A stretch of 64,000 nucleotides of DNA from Cycas panzhihuaensis (Eukaryota > Cycadophyta): contig CM041465.1 in NCBI GenBank assembly GCA_023213395.1, positions 113,901,741 through 113,965,740 on the forward strand, read 5' to 3'. The first letter of the stretch is position 1. Each line of letters begins with the position of its first letter. The notes beneath the pieces are model-generated. The model saw only the letters and a list, made by a program, of their open reading frames with translations, was not told the DNA's origin and ran no database searches. The position numbers and the translations under genes are program-made. This document shows, piece by piece, positions 12,061 to 23,059 of the stretch.

Positions 12061-12289
12061 ACAATTCCAATAGAGATTGGCATTGGAGAAGGGAATTTAC
12101 AAGTGATATATCCACATCGAGCTTCATAATATCTCTTTGGTTGGTCAATGGAATTTGATACTAAAGATCCCTCAATTCTTTAAATGTATGCTTGTACAAA
12201 ACCTGCACCACTAAAGGATTCTTCATAAGTTTCTTCAACATTATGAGCTCCATGTTTTTGTTGGAACTTAGCCAACTTATAAATGGCGG

Positions 12290-13215
12290 TTCTGTAGTCT
12301 TTTGCTAAGTGTCCTTTACAGTTACATTGATCACATATAATAGTTTGATTGCTAGTCCCTAAAGAGGTATTGGCTTGGCCTAACTATCTTTTGCTTTGTT
12401 GAGGTGGCCCTTGGCCTTGAGACTGTTAAGGTTGTAACTAAGGGTTTGGTTGACCTTGTGGATGATTTCCCATGTTTCTTCCTCTTTCTCTTGCTCAGCT
12501 ATTTCCTCTACTATGAGAAGGACCTTAATTTCTTATGTAGTAAACTTCTTATTCTACCTCAAAGGTTGCATCTGGAAGAGAGTTAGAGGCTACAAAGTTT
12601 ATATCAAAGGTCTTGTCAACTTCTATGAACTTATTAGCAAGTGCTTCAATGTTCCACTAGATTAAAGACATCTAAGCAAGTTTTTATAATTAGGAACATG
12701 TAGACATGACTAGATTAAGAATGCCAAAGTGATATATTGGGTTTTCAAATCTTTATTAATTACTTATTTGATTGGTCGAGGGAGATTTATTATCTCATGA
12801 GCTTGTCCCTTTTGCATTTTTAATTTATTCATCTTCAGAACAAGATGAACAAATTCTAAATCTGATTTGGTATTAAAGTTCTTCTTAAGAGCTTCAAGGA
12901 CCTTCCAGGATGTATTATGTTTCTCTTTGTTAATAAAGTTGTGTAAGGAGTGATCAGTGACCAACAGAATTCCTCACAAATCTTTTCATCATTTATCTCC
13001 TATTGTAGTTTAGCTACAACATCTTTAGGAGCTATTGGGGTAGATCTATGAGAAGTAGATATTGTAGTTGTTACTAGTATGTTGGATGTAGGCTATAAAT
13101 GGGCTCTCTAAAGGCCTTCATACTTTACAGTAATTTTAACTCTAGTGTACCATAAATCTTAATTTTATTTACCTTTCAATATGCAGTTAACATTTTGTTT
13201 GAATTGAGATGACAT
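12290..13215 (-). pseudogene. J gag with zinc knuckle
   Basis: The nucleocapsid/capsid part of copia. A start at 13215 opens MSSQFKQNVNC, followed by DLWYTRVKITVKYEGLW, the usual copia gag opening. The stretch 12764-12964 keeps a helix-rich UBN2-type segment. The zinc knuckle near 12310-12350 reads CDQCNCKGHLAKDY, where the last Cys has become Tyr, the same change as in element K. Stops divide the frame, so it is dead. Confidence 0.8.
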
Positions 13216-15144
13216 GGTGATGATAGAGAAGTAGAAGAGATGATAGAAGTATGTGCCACTGACACGTGTGGCTAATACACCTAGCATAGTAGGGATATAG
13301 AAATGAATGCTTATGATGAGAAGCAAGCAATAATTAAGTATTTTTCAACAACTATAAATATAAACAATGATGTAAAAATGAGGCCTGATATAGATCTGGC
13401 AAAGAGTGGTGATGTGTCATGCCACTAACCTCTCACTTATATCCATATGTAGGTAAGGTTTCGATGCCTAAGGATTCTAGTATACGATTACAGCCTTTAC
13501 CCGTAATACTCGCACCTACGCTTGGTGATAAAATCTAAGTCACAATGGAGCCTAGGTACTCCCAGTCCTCACCCAGTTCACCAATAAGTAGCTATATACC
13601 TCCTCTAAAGATTCAAATGGTATTGCATATCCCATGACTATGACAGATATTAGACTGGGTTAATTTTAATCTTACATTAAGGTTTTCAATTTTCCCAGGT
13701 GATTATGAGGATTATCCCTGATTGGAGGCTGTAGGTATGGCTAACATGTCTTTCCACCATTATTCTAGTTAAGACCAGACCTAGTATGAAACTCACACCT
13801 CCCTTAGGGCATGGACTTCCACCAACCTTGGTTTATTTCAACCAAGGTGAGTGTGTGCACAAGTCAAGAACTAGTAGCATAGATTGTACAAATAAGATTC
13901 CTTTTAGGAATAGTTTAAGATGTTTCTGTATAAGTGAAAACTACAATGGAAAGTTGCCAAATGTACTTACATTTTTTTCTTGCTTTATTGTTATTGCTAC
14001 TTTTATGATACTTTATGCTATGTGTGCAAATAGAAAAAACATACTAGATTTAGTAGGGGAACCGAATGCTGCTTCTGATCCAAGGTTTCTCTTGCTTTAG
14101 TACAATGTTTCCAAATATATTTTTAAAAGTTTTAATACAAAATCCATAATGGGCTAAAAATTAGATTAATTTACTACTAAAATACTAATTTTTCTAAATC
14201 TAGATGCATGCTATTTTACCCTCTTCTATGACTTTTTCACAAAATTTATAAATAATGATAAATGGGCATAATTCTTAAAAATTACAAATTTGAAGGCCTA
14301 AATGATAAAATCTAAATTTATGATAGAAGGAAAAAGTGTTTATAATGTCATTTTTAATAAATTTATAAGTTCAAATTTTTGAAAAGGCACAAAAAGATTT
14401 TTGCCTAAAAAAGCACAAAAGCAAAATCTTGCCAGATCCACTATCTTAAAATCTAAACTTAAATATGTCAAAAGTTATATTTTGACACATACATTAACTT
14501 TCCCTTGTGCACCATCTCCAAAATTTGCCAAAAAACTGCTTAAAATGCCCTTGCAACATCCTTTGTGGGGTTGACTAGGTAAAATTAGCAACCGTGAGAA
14601 AATGACATAGATCCCACTAACCATTGGATGAAATTTGATGAGATTTATCTTAAAGTAATCCTAAAACATAAAACTACTAGATCCCTTAATAAAACTTTGA
14701 TATTTTTAGCTAATAATTAAAGGATTTCATTGGGAAAAGTATGTTAAATCACTTATTTGTAAACTTTACCCTTTTGTCACAACTAAATCTCATTGTTGTA
14801 GGCTAAATCTAAAGTTTCTCTAGAAGACAAAAATGATCCCCTAGTCAAGGTGACCTTTTATGCTAAATTTCATCAAATCCTAAGATGGTCAAAGTTTTTA
14901 TGAAAATTTAGGCCTTTAATACTTCTAGGACTATTCCGGCAGCTGAACAGCTTCAAAAACATGTATTCTTCACCTTTGAATTTCTACACACATATAGAGA
15001 GTAGCAACATATAAAGTACTATAATTTTAAGCTCTCAAAATGTTTAAAAAAATGATGAATGCACTATCAATACTTCACATTAAAGGTGAAGGAGAGGCAA
15101 AATGACTCCATGTAAGTGGAATGAAGTGAATAAATCCCCTTATA
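13216..15144 (-). other. Long leader of element J
   Basis: About 1.9 kb between primer site and gag start without a recognisable minus-strand gene. On the opposite strand, 13786-14100 is open for 104 codons with one hydrophobic stretch (FFSCFIVIATFMILYAM); it has no known homologue that I recognise and no promoter evidence, so I do not call it a gene. Confidence 0.5.
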
Positions 15145-15156
15145 GCTCTGATACCA
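15145..15156 (-). other. Primer-binding site of element J
   Basis: Minus-strand TGGTATCAGAGC is an exact match to the plant initiator-methionine tRNA primer site of copia elements, 2 bp from the LTR end. Confidence 0.95.
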
Positions 15157-15158
15157 CA

Positions 15159-15453
15159 TGAAGGAAGGATGGATCTAGGGAATAAATCACTCACATATAC
15201 ATAATAGCAATGGAGAATGAAAAAAGATGAAATAAGATATGATAGCAAGCTTGGAGGTGAGAATGAATAATGACTTCTTCCTTGAGATTTTGCCTTTTAT
15301 TATTGAGGGTGAGCATTAGGGTTGGGATTTTCCTGCCTAATGACATAAACCCAAAATTACATCTAAATGCACATAAAGTACATTTCATTAAGAGACTAAT
15401 GCTAATCAATATATCCTAAGGTCATATAATTAATCTACATAAATGACTTTAGC
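15159..15453 (-). repeat. 5' LTR of element J
   Basis: Matches the 3' LTR at 7892-8190. In plus-strand sense it starts TGAAGGAAGG. The far end is uncertain by a few bases because the two copies diverge at the last ten positions. Confidence 0.9.
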
Positions 15454-17091
15454 AATATATTTTATGCAAGTGGGTTTAATAATTGCTAAAGGATGCTCCT
15501 CCTCCTCCCATAACTACTAAAAAAGAATAAGAAATGAGATAATCCATAAACTTTTCCTTAATGGTATGTGTCTTAAAAACCCTTATAGTCAAAAACCAAA
15601 CATAAAAAGCAGCCATAAATGAAGAAATGAATTCCATCTTAAAAAATAAAACTTGGAGGCTGACAGAATTGCCACTTGGAAAAAAGCTAATTGATTATCG
15701 ATGGCTCTATAAAACCAAGTTCCATGTAGATGGTACCATCAAGTGTCACAAATCTCATCTTATCATAAAGGGTTTTAAATAATAAAAGAGGATAGACTAC
15801 AATAAGACCTTTACATTGATATCCAACATGACCATATTTTGTTTGATGATATCACTAACAGCCCAATTCAACTGGCCAGTTTACCAAATGGATGTGAAGA
15901 GTGCTTTCATCAATAAAGGGCTCATAGAAGAGGTTTTCTTAAAGTAACCTCCTATCTATGTTCTTTTAAGAAAACAACACTTAATTTATAAGTTTAAGAA
16001 AGCCTTGTATGGGCTAAAATAGGTACCATATGTCTAGTATGCAAAAATTAATGATTTCTTCACTCATTATAGATTCCATCATTCACCCTCTAATTCAGAC
16101 TTATGCATTTGAGTTAGATGAAACTTGATCACCATCATTGTACTTTATATGGATGATTTATAAATTATAGGCAATGACACTAAATATATAACTTGGCTAC
16201 AATCTAAACAAAAAAGTAATTTTAAGATGACAAATCTTGGGTTGCTCCATTATTTTCTTAGAATTAAAGTTTGGCAGGAAACAGATCACATCTTCCTATC
16301 TCAATCAAAATATACAAATAAACTCTTGTAACAGTTTAGGATGACAAATTATAAGCCAATACTAATTCTAATTGAAATAGGAACTAAGTTAAACATGGAT
16401 GAGCAAGGCAAACCATTCAATCCCACCTTATACTGGTAGTTAGTTGGGAGCCTTATCTATCTCACACATAACCAAACATTTTGTATGCTATTGATATCTA
16501 CTCTAAGTACATGTCAAATCCCAAAGCATCCCATTAAAAATCCATAACTAGGATTCTCAAATACATTCATGACACATATCAATTTAGACTTGATTACAAC
16601 CAAATTGAATCTCCTACCCTTAAAAGAGACATAAATGTTGATTGGGCAGGTTACCAAGATATATGCCACTAAACTTCAGGATACTATTTTGACATAAATT
16701 TAGTGGTAATCTCTTTGAGGTACAAGAAATATCCAAATGTTGCTATTTCCTCCACTGAAGCTAGATATAAAGTAGTTATCCATGCCACTACATAGTTGAT
16801 ATGGCTCACAACGATTCTTATAGAGCTTGGACTTTAATAGAATACACTTACTATTCTCTACTATGATAAATAAAGGGTGTTAAAGATGGCGAAGAATTTA
16901 GTTTTTCATGTTAGAACCAAGTACATAGAGGTCCATTATCACTTCATTCATGATCATGTTCAAAATAAAGAAGTAAATCTTATTTGCTGACTAACTGAGA
17001 ACTAGGTTTCAGACATCTTTACCAAAGCACTTGGTAAACCAAGTTTGAATGGTTTTATCATGACCTCAACATCATATGTAATGAAATTATC
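15454..17091 (+). pseudogene. Element H: copia RT-RNase H remnant
   Basis: From about 15660 the plus strand reads LTELPLGKKLIDYRWLYKTK, MDVKSAFINKGL, KKALYGLK, LYMDDL near 16140 (catalytic pair kept) and LLHYFLRIKV. The LVGSLIYLTHNQ segment is near 16445, with an RNase H trace to about 17060 ending DIFTKALGKP. Many stops and frameshifts make this the most decayed pol in the window. It is followed directly by a PPT and an LTR, so it is the 3' end of a copia element. Its 5' part is not in the window; bases 15454-15640 are unassigned. Confidence 0.8.
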
Positions 17092-17103
17092 ATTAAGGGA
17101 AGG
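17092..17103 (+). other. Polypurine tract of element H
   Basis: ATTAAGGGAAGG directly before TGTTAAAACTT, the start of the LTR. Confidence 0.75.
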
Positions 17104-17182
17104 TGTTAAAACTTATAATGACCCTTTCATTACAATGTAACATTTGCATATTTGTGTATTATATATTTTAGATGACCCTTCT
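17104..17182 (+). repeat. 3' LTR of H, first part
   Basis: Starts TGTTA after the PPT and is cut at 17182 by the insertion of element K. It resumes at 22497. Confidence 0.75.
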
Positions 17183-17832
17183 TGTTAAGAAGATAAGGTC
17201 CCAACCCTTAAACAACCACCAAGATCTAAATTATTCTTGTAATTAGTTACAAGAATCAAAACTAAAATTTAACATGCAAGTTCTTAAAACCATAGATAAA
17301 ATAATAAAATGAACAAGAAAGCCAAGCATCACATATACACCTGATATAACGTGATAAAACCTTAGCAGTGTGTTAGGGAAACATCCACATAGGAAAGGTA
17401 TCAATCTTTATTATCAAAGAATGGAGAAAATGTACATAATCCTATAGTAGAGTGCTCACAGCAATAACAACCAGCCACCCAACTCCTCATAGTACATTGA
17501 ATACTATTAACATGATGAAAAATACCCTAAATCAGGCTACATGAGAGGTTCATCCAAGGCACAAATCTTAACTGTAGAATCTAGGGTATTTTGAGCGAAT
17601 TATCCTGATTCTCTTTACAATTTAATATACTTTCTAGTGCTAAATTTTTGGGTTAGGGGATATTTCCCCTAAACCCCCTCTTTGCGGTAGGCATTCCATA
17701 CCCCCTACACCCCCCTGACTAACGGGGGCTCCCGCTCCCGTTCGAACCCCCTAAGGAAGGTTTGGGAGGGAACCATACTGCTTACTTGTCAAAATTTTAG
17801 CTTCTTAATCATTATTATCATATTACCTAATA
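17183..17832 (-). repeat. 3' LTR of element K
   Basis: About 650 bp, plus-strand start TGTTAAGAAGATAAGG. It includes a G/C-rich, palindromic cluster at about 17640-17770 in otherwise AT-rich sequence. It pairs with 21878-22496. Confidence 0.92.
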
Positions 17833-17846
17833 ATCTCCACCTTGAC
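17833..17846 (-). other. Polypurine tract of element K
   Basis: Minus-strand TCAAGGTGGAGATT next to the LTR start. Confidence 0.7.
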
Positions 17847-17879
17847 AATAATTTACCTAGTACCTTTCCTAGACCCTTC

Positions 17880-19600
17880 ATCACCTTTTCTACAAGCCAA
17901 GAGAAGTTAAACACCATTTGAACTTCTTTAATAGTACTATTTTTATGAATCATATCAGCACCATTATGTTTTGTGTTAACCTTCTCAAGTGCCACTCCAC
18001 TTGCTTCCATAACCTATCTAACAAAATGGTACTTAAGAGTAATATGCTTTGTCCTACTATGATAAGCTAGATTCTTGGCTAGGTAAATGACACTTTGACT
18101 ATTATAAAATATCTTTACCTTTTCTATTTTCTTCCAAGCTCAACCAATAAACCTTATAAACAGATTGCTTCTTTATAAGTATGTGTTGCAGTAACATATT
18201 CAGCTTCTATAGTTGATAATATAATTATGCTATGCAATTTGGACATCCAACTAACTGGACTATCTACAAGAGTGAATACATAACCTGAACTAGACCTTCT
18301 CTTATCTAAATCTCTTGTAAAGTTTGAATCAACATATCCACAAACCTAATTACATGTACCTCCAAAGGTGATACAATAGTCACTTGTACCTCTCAAATAT
18401 GAAGTAGCCATTTCACTATTGCCCAATGTTCCTTTTTTGGATTTGCCATAAACCTGCTAACTACATCGACTACATGTGAAATATAAGGTCTTGTACATAC
18501 CATGGCATACATCAAACTTCCTACTACACTGGCATAAGGTACATGAGACATATAATCCTTTTCTTCTTCATTACTAGGACTCATGCTCGAAGAAAGATTG
18601 AAATGGTAAGCTAATGGGATACTCACTGGTTTCACATTTTCCATACCAAACTTGGTTAGCACCTTCTCTACATATTTCTATTATGATAACCATAGCTTAC
18701 CATTTTTCCTATCTCTATGTATCTCTATATCTAAGATTTGTTTTGTAGCTCCTAGATCCTTCATATCAAAAGTCCTAGCCAATTGAGCCTTTAACTTATT
18801 GATTTCTTCCATGCTCTTACCTGTAACCATCATGTCATCAACATACAATACTAAGATAATGAATAAGCCATTGTCCATGAATTTAAAGTAAACATAATAA
18901 TCATACTCACTTCTTTTGAAATTTTGGCTCTCCATGAAGGCATCAAATTTCTTGTACCATTGCCTGGGTGATTACTTCAGGCTATACAATGATTTCCTGA
19001 GCCTATAAATAAGTCTTTTTCTGCCATCTTGTACAAACCCTTATGGATGATCCATATAGATCTCCTCATCTAAATCTCTATGTAGAAACGCTATTTTTAT
19101 ATCTAACTACTCCAACCCCAAATCAAGAAAAGCTACCAATGCTAACAGCACTCAAATTAAAATAAGTTTGACAACTGGTGAAAAGATTTCATGAAATTCA
19201 TACCTACTTTTTATGTAAAGCCTTTAGTCACCAGTGTTGCCTTGTATTTGTCAACCTTTCCATCAACATCTATTTTCATCTTTAAAACCCACCTACAACT
19301 AACAGTCTTCTTACCATGTGGAATTTCTACCAAGTCCCATGAATTATTTTTCTTCAAAGCATCCATCTCTTCCTGCATAGCCCTCTTCCACTTCTCACTA
19401 TGGATATCATCTATAACTTCTTAATAACATGTAAGATCACCATCATTAGAAACCAAAGCAATAGAAATAGAAAGGTTGTACCTGTCAGGTGGATGACTAG
19501 CTCAAGTAGATCTTCTAACTGCTGGTAGAGGAGTCTCCACATACTCCTATAAATCTATTGTAAATTCATCTTTAGAAAGATTTTCCTACTCCTCTAATTC
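17880..19600 (-). pseudogene. K reverse transcriptase and RNase H
   Basis: RT opens near 19390 with WDLVEIPHGKK and WVLKMKIDVDGK, and keeps the catalytic LYVDDMMVTGKS at about 18850. It runs through MKDLGATKQILDIEI to MLTKFGMENVKPVSIPL at 18662. The segment PYASVVGSLMYAMVCTRPYI lies near 18530. RNase H has a GYVDSNF motif at about 18330, DLDKRRSSSGYVF, VSWMSKLHS near 18235 and STIEAEYVTA near 18200, then degrades to about 17880. It belongs to the copia type with LDSGAS protease. The frame is interrupted at several places, so no function is expected. Confidence 0.92.
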
Positions 19601-19627
19601 CAAAGATGGCTGAGTTTCAAACTTGAC

Positions 19628-20950
19628 CTATTGATGTTCAACTTTCTTATCCTGTTTCACTTCAACTTCTACACTCTCTAATTTTAGAAGGGGAGATTTA
19701 TCAAATATAACATCTCTATTAATGGTGATTTTGTGGGCAGTAGGATCCCACAACCTGTATCCCTTCACACCATCTTTATCACCATAGCCAACAAAGATAC
19801 ATCTCTTGGATTTTGGGTCTAACTTTGAACATTTACTTTTATCAGTCCAAGCATAAGCATCACAACAAAAAACTTTCAAATTTGAATAGTCACATAGATA
19901 TTCAGTCCATACCTCTTTAGAAATCTTGTAATCTATTGCAAGTGATGGTGACTTATTTACCAAATAGTAAGTTGTTTGAATAGCTTCTGCCCATAAGCCT
20001 TGCTCCACTCCAACATTACTTAGCATGCTTCTTGCTCTTTCTAAAAGTATCCTATTCATGCACTCAGAAATGCCATTTTACTACAGAGTATAGCTAGTGG
20101 TATTGTGCCTTTTGATCCTAACATCTCTGCAATAGTTCTCAAACTCCAAAGAGTTGAACTCACCTCCATTGTCAATTCTTAAATATTTGATTGACTTGCT
20201 AGTATTGTTCTCAACTAGATCCTTGAACTGCTTAAACACACTGAAAACTTTAAATTTCCTTTTAAAAAAATATACCCATACCTTTATGGAGTAATCATCT
20301 ATAAATGTGATAAAGTACAATGATCCTCCACAAGATATTATAGGGGCTGGTCCCCACACATCTGAATGTATGTAATCCAGAACACCTTTACTAGTGTGAC
20401 TCTCTACATTAAACCTGAGTCTACACTGCTTTCTAAAAATATAATATTTGTAGAAAGTCAAATCTGAAAGTTGTAAGTTAGGAAGTAACTTATAGTTTAT
20501 CAGCACTTTAAGTCCTCTCTCACTCATGTGCCAAAGTATCTGATGCCATAACTGAGCTAGATCTTCTACAGTCTTTAATGCTATAACTACATGGATGACA
20601 TCTGTACTTCCCACTAAAATGTAAAGGTTTCCTTTCTTTAAGGCTTTCATAATAACCAAGGCACCCTTTGACACCTTTAAGACTCCTTTATGACCTGTAT
20701 GCTTATAACCACCTAAATCTAGTTCACCCAAGGAAATCAGATTCCTTTTCAGATAAGGTACATATCTAACCTTAGTTAATACTCTCACTACACCATTGAG
20801 CATCTTAATTATGATGTTAGCAATGCCCACTATCTTACAAGAAACTTCATTTCCCATAAGTACATCACCACCATCAAGAGGTTGGTATGATGAGAACCAA
20901 CTCTTGTGTGGACACATGTGGTGTGAAGCACCTGAATCTAATAACTAGTC
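19628..20950 (-). pseudogene. K protease and integrase
   Basis: The protease core LLDSGASHHMCPH near 20940 is intact, including the catalytic aspartate. The pre-integrase domain keeps LWHQILWHMSERGL near 20535 (histidines of the zinc-binding region partly kept) but the CxxC pair has become YKYY. Integrase keeps all three acidic residues of the D,D,E triad: DYIHSDVWGP near 20365, LRIDNGGEF near 20165, and ISECMNRILLERARSML near 20060. The C-terminal part GYGDKDGVKGYRLWDP lies near 19750. One stop, near 20078, separates two otherwise long open stretches of 278 and 143 codons. Confidence 0.93.
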
Positions 20951-21049
20951 ATGGTGATAATGGGAAATATTATAAGCAACTAAGACATCATCATCCATAC
21001 TTTAATTTGACTCCACCTGATTAGCCTCTTTAGTAGCATCTTCCTTTTT

Positions 21050-21804
21050 CTAGAACTCCTTCCTTTTGAAGTAATCCTTCTTGAGGTGATTGGTCTTATT
21101 ACAGTGCCAACACCTAAGCTTACTCTTCTTGCCTTTTGACTTCGACCTTGATGTATCCCTAGAGCTTTGTCCTATATTAATTGTTCTATCCCTTATTGTC
21201 ATGGCTTCTGGTATGGAGGTTTCAAGACTAGACTTCCTCCACACTTCTTCCATCAATAAAGCACTCATAATAGAATCATATTCTGATTCATCTGTAGTGC
21301 TAAAACTAATTAAGGTGACAATATTATCCCAGGATTCTAGTAATGAGCATAACAAGGTAACAACCTTATCCTCATACTCAATTTTGACATCGATACTAGC
21401 TAACTAATAAATAAGAGTATTGAAAATATTTAACAGTTAATAATTTTTGTACTTTCCTTCATCTATAATGAGTATAGCTATCTCTTGAAGTAGATTTGAT
21501 TCATCACTAATTTAGTCATATACAAGCCTTCCAACCAGGTCCATAATCTTGTTATTGTCTGCTCCCCTACAATGTTAAATAGAACTTCATCTGCCAAGTA
21601 TAATCATATTGTGCTAAAAGCATTTTTATCTAGATCATCCCATTCGTCATCATCTATCCCTATGGGTTTCGTCATTTTACTTGTAAGAGCTCTATACAAA
21701 CTTTATTGTACAAGAATATCATGCACTTTCAACTTTCACAACTTGAAGTTATTCTTGCCATTGAATTTCTCCATCTCGAACTTTGCACTTGCTAGTTTCA
21801 TCAT
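21050..21804 (-). pseudogene. K gag with zinc knuckle
   Basis: Start at 21804; the opening MMKLASAKFEMEKFNGKNNF is the typical copia gag start (KFEVEKFDGKNNF in relatives). LVQ.SLYRALTSK follows. The frame is cut by stops near 21690, 21590 and 21470, then open from 21355. The knuckle at about 21070-21110 reads CWHCNKTNHLKKDY, with the last Cys replaced by Tyr. RKSSLETSIPEAMTIRDR lies before it. It is dead as a whole. Confidence 0.88.
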
Positions 21805-21863
21805 TTGGTGTAGAAAAAAGCCGACACTAAAACCTTTACAAACTCAGTGCAAAAATAAAAGTG

Positions 21864-21875
21864 GCTTTGACACCA
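21864..21875 (-). other. Primer-binding site of element K
   Basis: Minus-strand TGGTGTCAAAGC differs from the copia site TGGTATCAGAGC at two positions and lies 2 bp inside the LTR. Confidence 0.85.
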
Positions 21876-21877
21876 CT

Positions 21878-22496
21878 TGTTGAGAAGATAAGGTCCCAAC
21901 CCTTAACCGCCACGAAGATCTAAACTATTCTTACAACTAGTTACAGGAATCAAAACTAAAATTTAACATGTAAGTTCTTAAAACTAGAGATAAAATAATA
22001 AAATGAATAAGAAAGCAAAGCATCATATATACACCTAATATAATATGGTAAAACCCTAGTAGTGTGCTAGGGAAACATCCACACAGGAAAGGTATCGATC
22101 TTTATTGTCAAATAATGGAGAAAATGTACATAATCCTATAACAGAGTGCTCATAGCAATAACAACTAGCTGCCTAACTCCTCACAGTACATTGAACACTA
22201 TCAATATAATGAAAAATGCCCTAAATCTAGCTACATGAGAGGGTCATCCAAGGCACAAATCTTGATCATAGAATCTAAGGTATTTAGAGTGAACAACTCT
22301 AATTCTCTTTACAATTTAATATACTTTCCAGTGCTAAATTTTTGGGTTAGGGGCTATTGCCCCCCTGCACCCCCCTGGCTAAGGGGAGCTCTCGTCCCCC
22401 TTGGAACCCACCAAGGAAGGTTTCGAGGGGGGGGAACCACGTTGCCAACCTGTCAAAATTTTAGCCTCTTAACCATTGTTGTCACATTACCTAATA
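21878..22496 (-). repeat. 5' LTR of element K
   Basis: About 619 bp; pairs with 17183-17832. The G/C-rich cluster is repeated at about 22345-22440 and ends in a run of eight G. Confidence 0.92.
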
Positions 22497-22807
22497 CTTA
22501 TTTGTAATTTAAACATAATACAAAGTTGTATTAGGTTTGCTACCTTTATCAATATTTTGATCAATAATATTATTGAAATTATTCGTGGTATGCTTATAAA
22601 TTAAGCTCTACACCTCACATTTGGATATTGGAATTTTATTAATATGGAAGCTCTCTAAAATATAGATGCACAGTGAAACCAATTTTCTTGTAGTTATTTG
22701 ATCATCATTTTATTCTTCTTTTGATCTTATTTATATAGTTTGATTTGTATTATTGAGTTTTACTATTGAATTCTCATTGATATTTTATGCTAATCTAATA
22801 GGTAACA
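22497..22807 (+). repeat. 3' LTR of H, second part
   Basis: Continuation of the H LTR after element K. It ends GGTAACA at 22807, giving a TGTTA...TAACA terminal inverted pair with 17104. The total LTR length would be near 385 bp. No second H LTR is in the window. Confidence 0.6.
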
Positions 22808-23059
22808 GGATGTGAAAGTATAAATGGATACCATACAATAACATGTTAAAGGAAAAATAAGAGTGAAAATAAAAAATCATATATCAAAATTAGATAAAGA
22901 TACTATAATGAATTAGATAAAATTGATAATAACACAGTTGCTACAAATTAATCTTTTCAATGAAATAAGTCCCACACTAAATCAAATTATAATTCTACCA
23001 TTGTGATAATAACATCTATTGTACCACAATATTAACATTCTATTTTTTTATTTAGATCT
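22808..23059. other. Short unassigned stretch between H and D
   Basis: About 250 bp of AT-rich sequence between two LTR boundaries. No coding motif is seen. The five bases next to D are GATCT. Confidence 0.5.

Larger units (their letters stand above)
7892..15453 (-). mobile_element. Element J: Ty1/copia retrotransposon with both LTRs
   Basis: Two related LTRs of about 295-300 bp frame a 7-kb interior on the minus strand. A Met-type primer site sits 2 bp inside the 5' LTR and a G-rich PPT lies directly against the 3' LTR. In between, gag, protease, integrase, RT and RNase H follow in copia order, all with stops. The LTRs differ by roughly one base in fifteen by eye, so the insertion is old. 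The flanks (ATAAG left, ATATA right) do not give a convincing target duplication. The interior is long for copia because of an about 1.9-kb leader before gag and a 500-bp 3' non-coding part. Confidence 0.9.
17183..22496 (-). mobile_element. Element K: Ty1/copia retrotransposon with both LTRs
   Basis: Two related LTRs (about 650 and 619 bp) bracket a copia gag-pol on the minus strand with primer site and PPT. The flanks are CTTCT on the left and CTTAT on the right, a 5-bp target duplication with one change. K lies within the 3' LTR of H, so it is younger than H. The LTRs differ at about one base in ten by eye, mostly transitions. Gag, protease, integrase, RT and RNase H are all traceable, making it the best preserved pol in the window, but stops are present throughout. 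Confidence 0.93.

Noticed and set aside
13786-14100. Protein-coding gene in the J leader
   Set aside because: There is only an open frame on the opposite strand of the element; no promoter, no known domain. Listed only as a weak finding.
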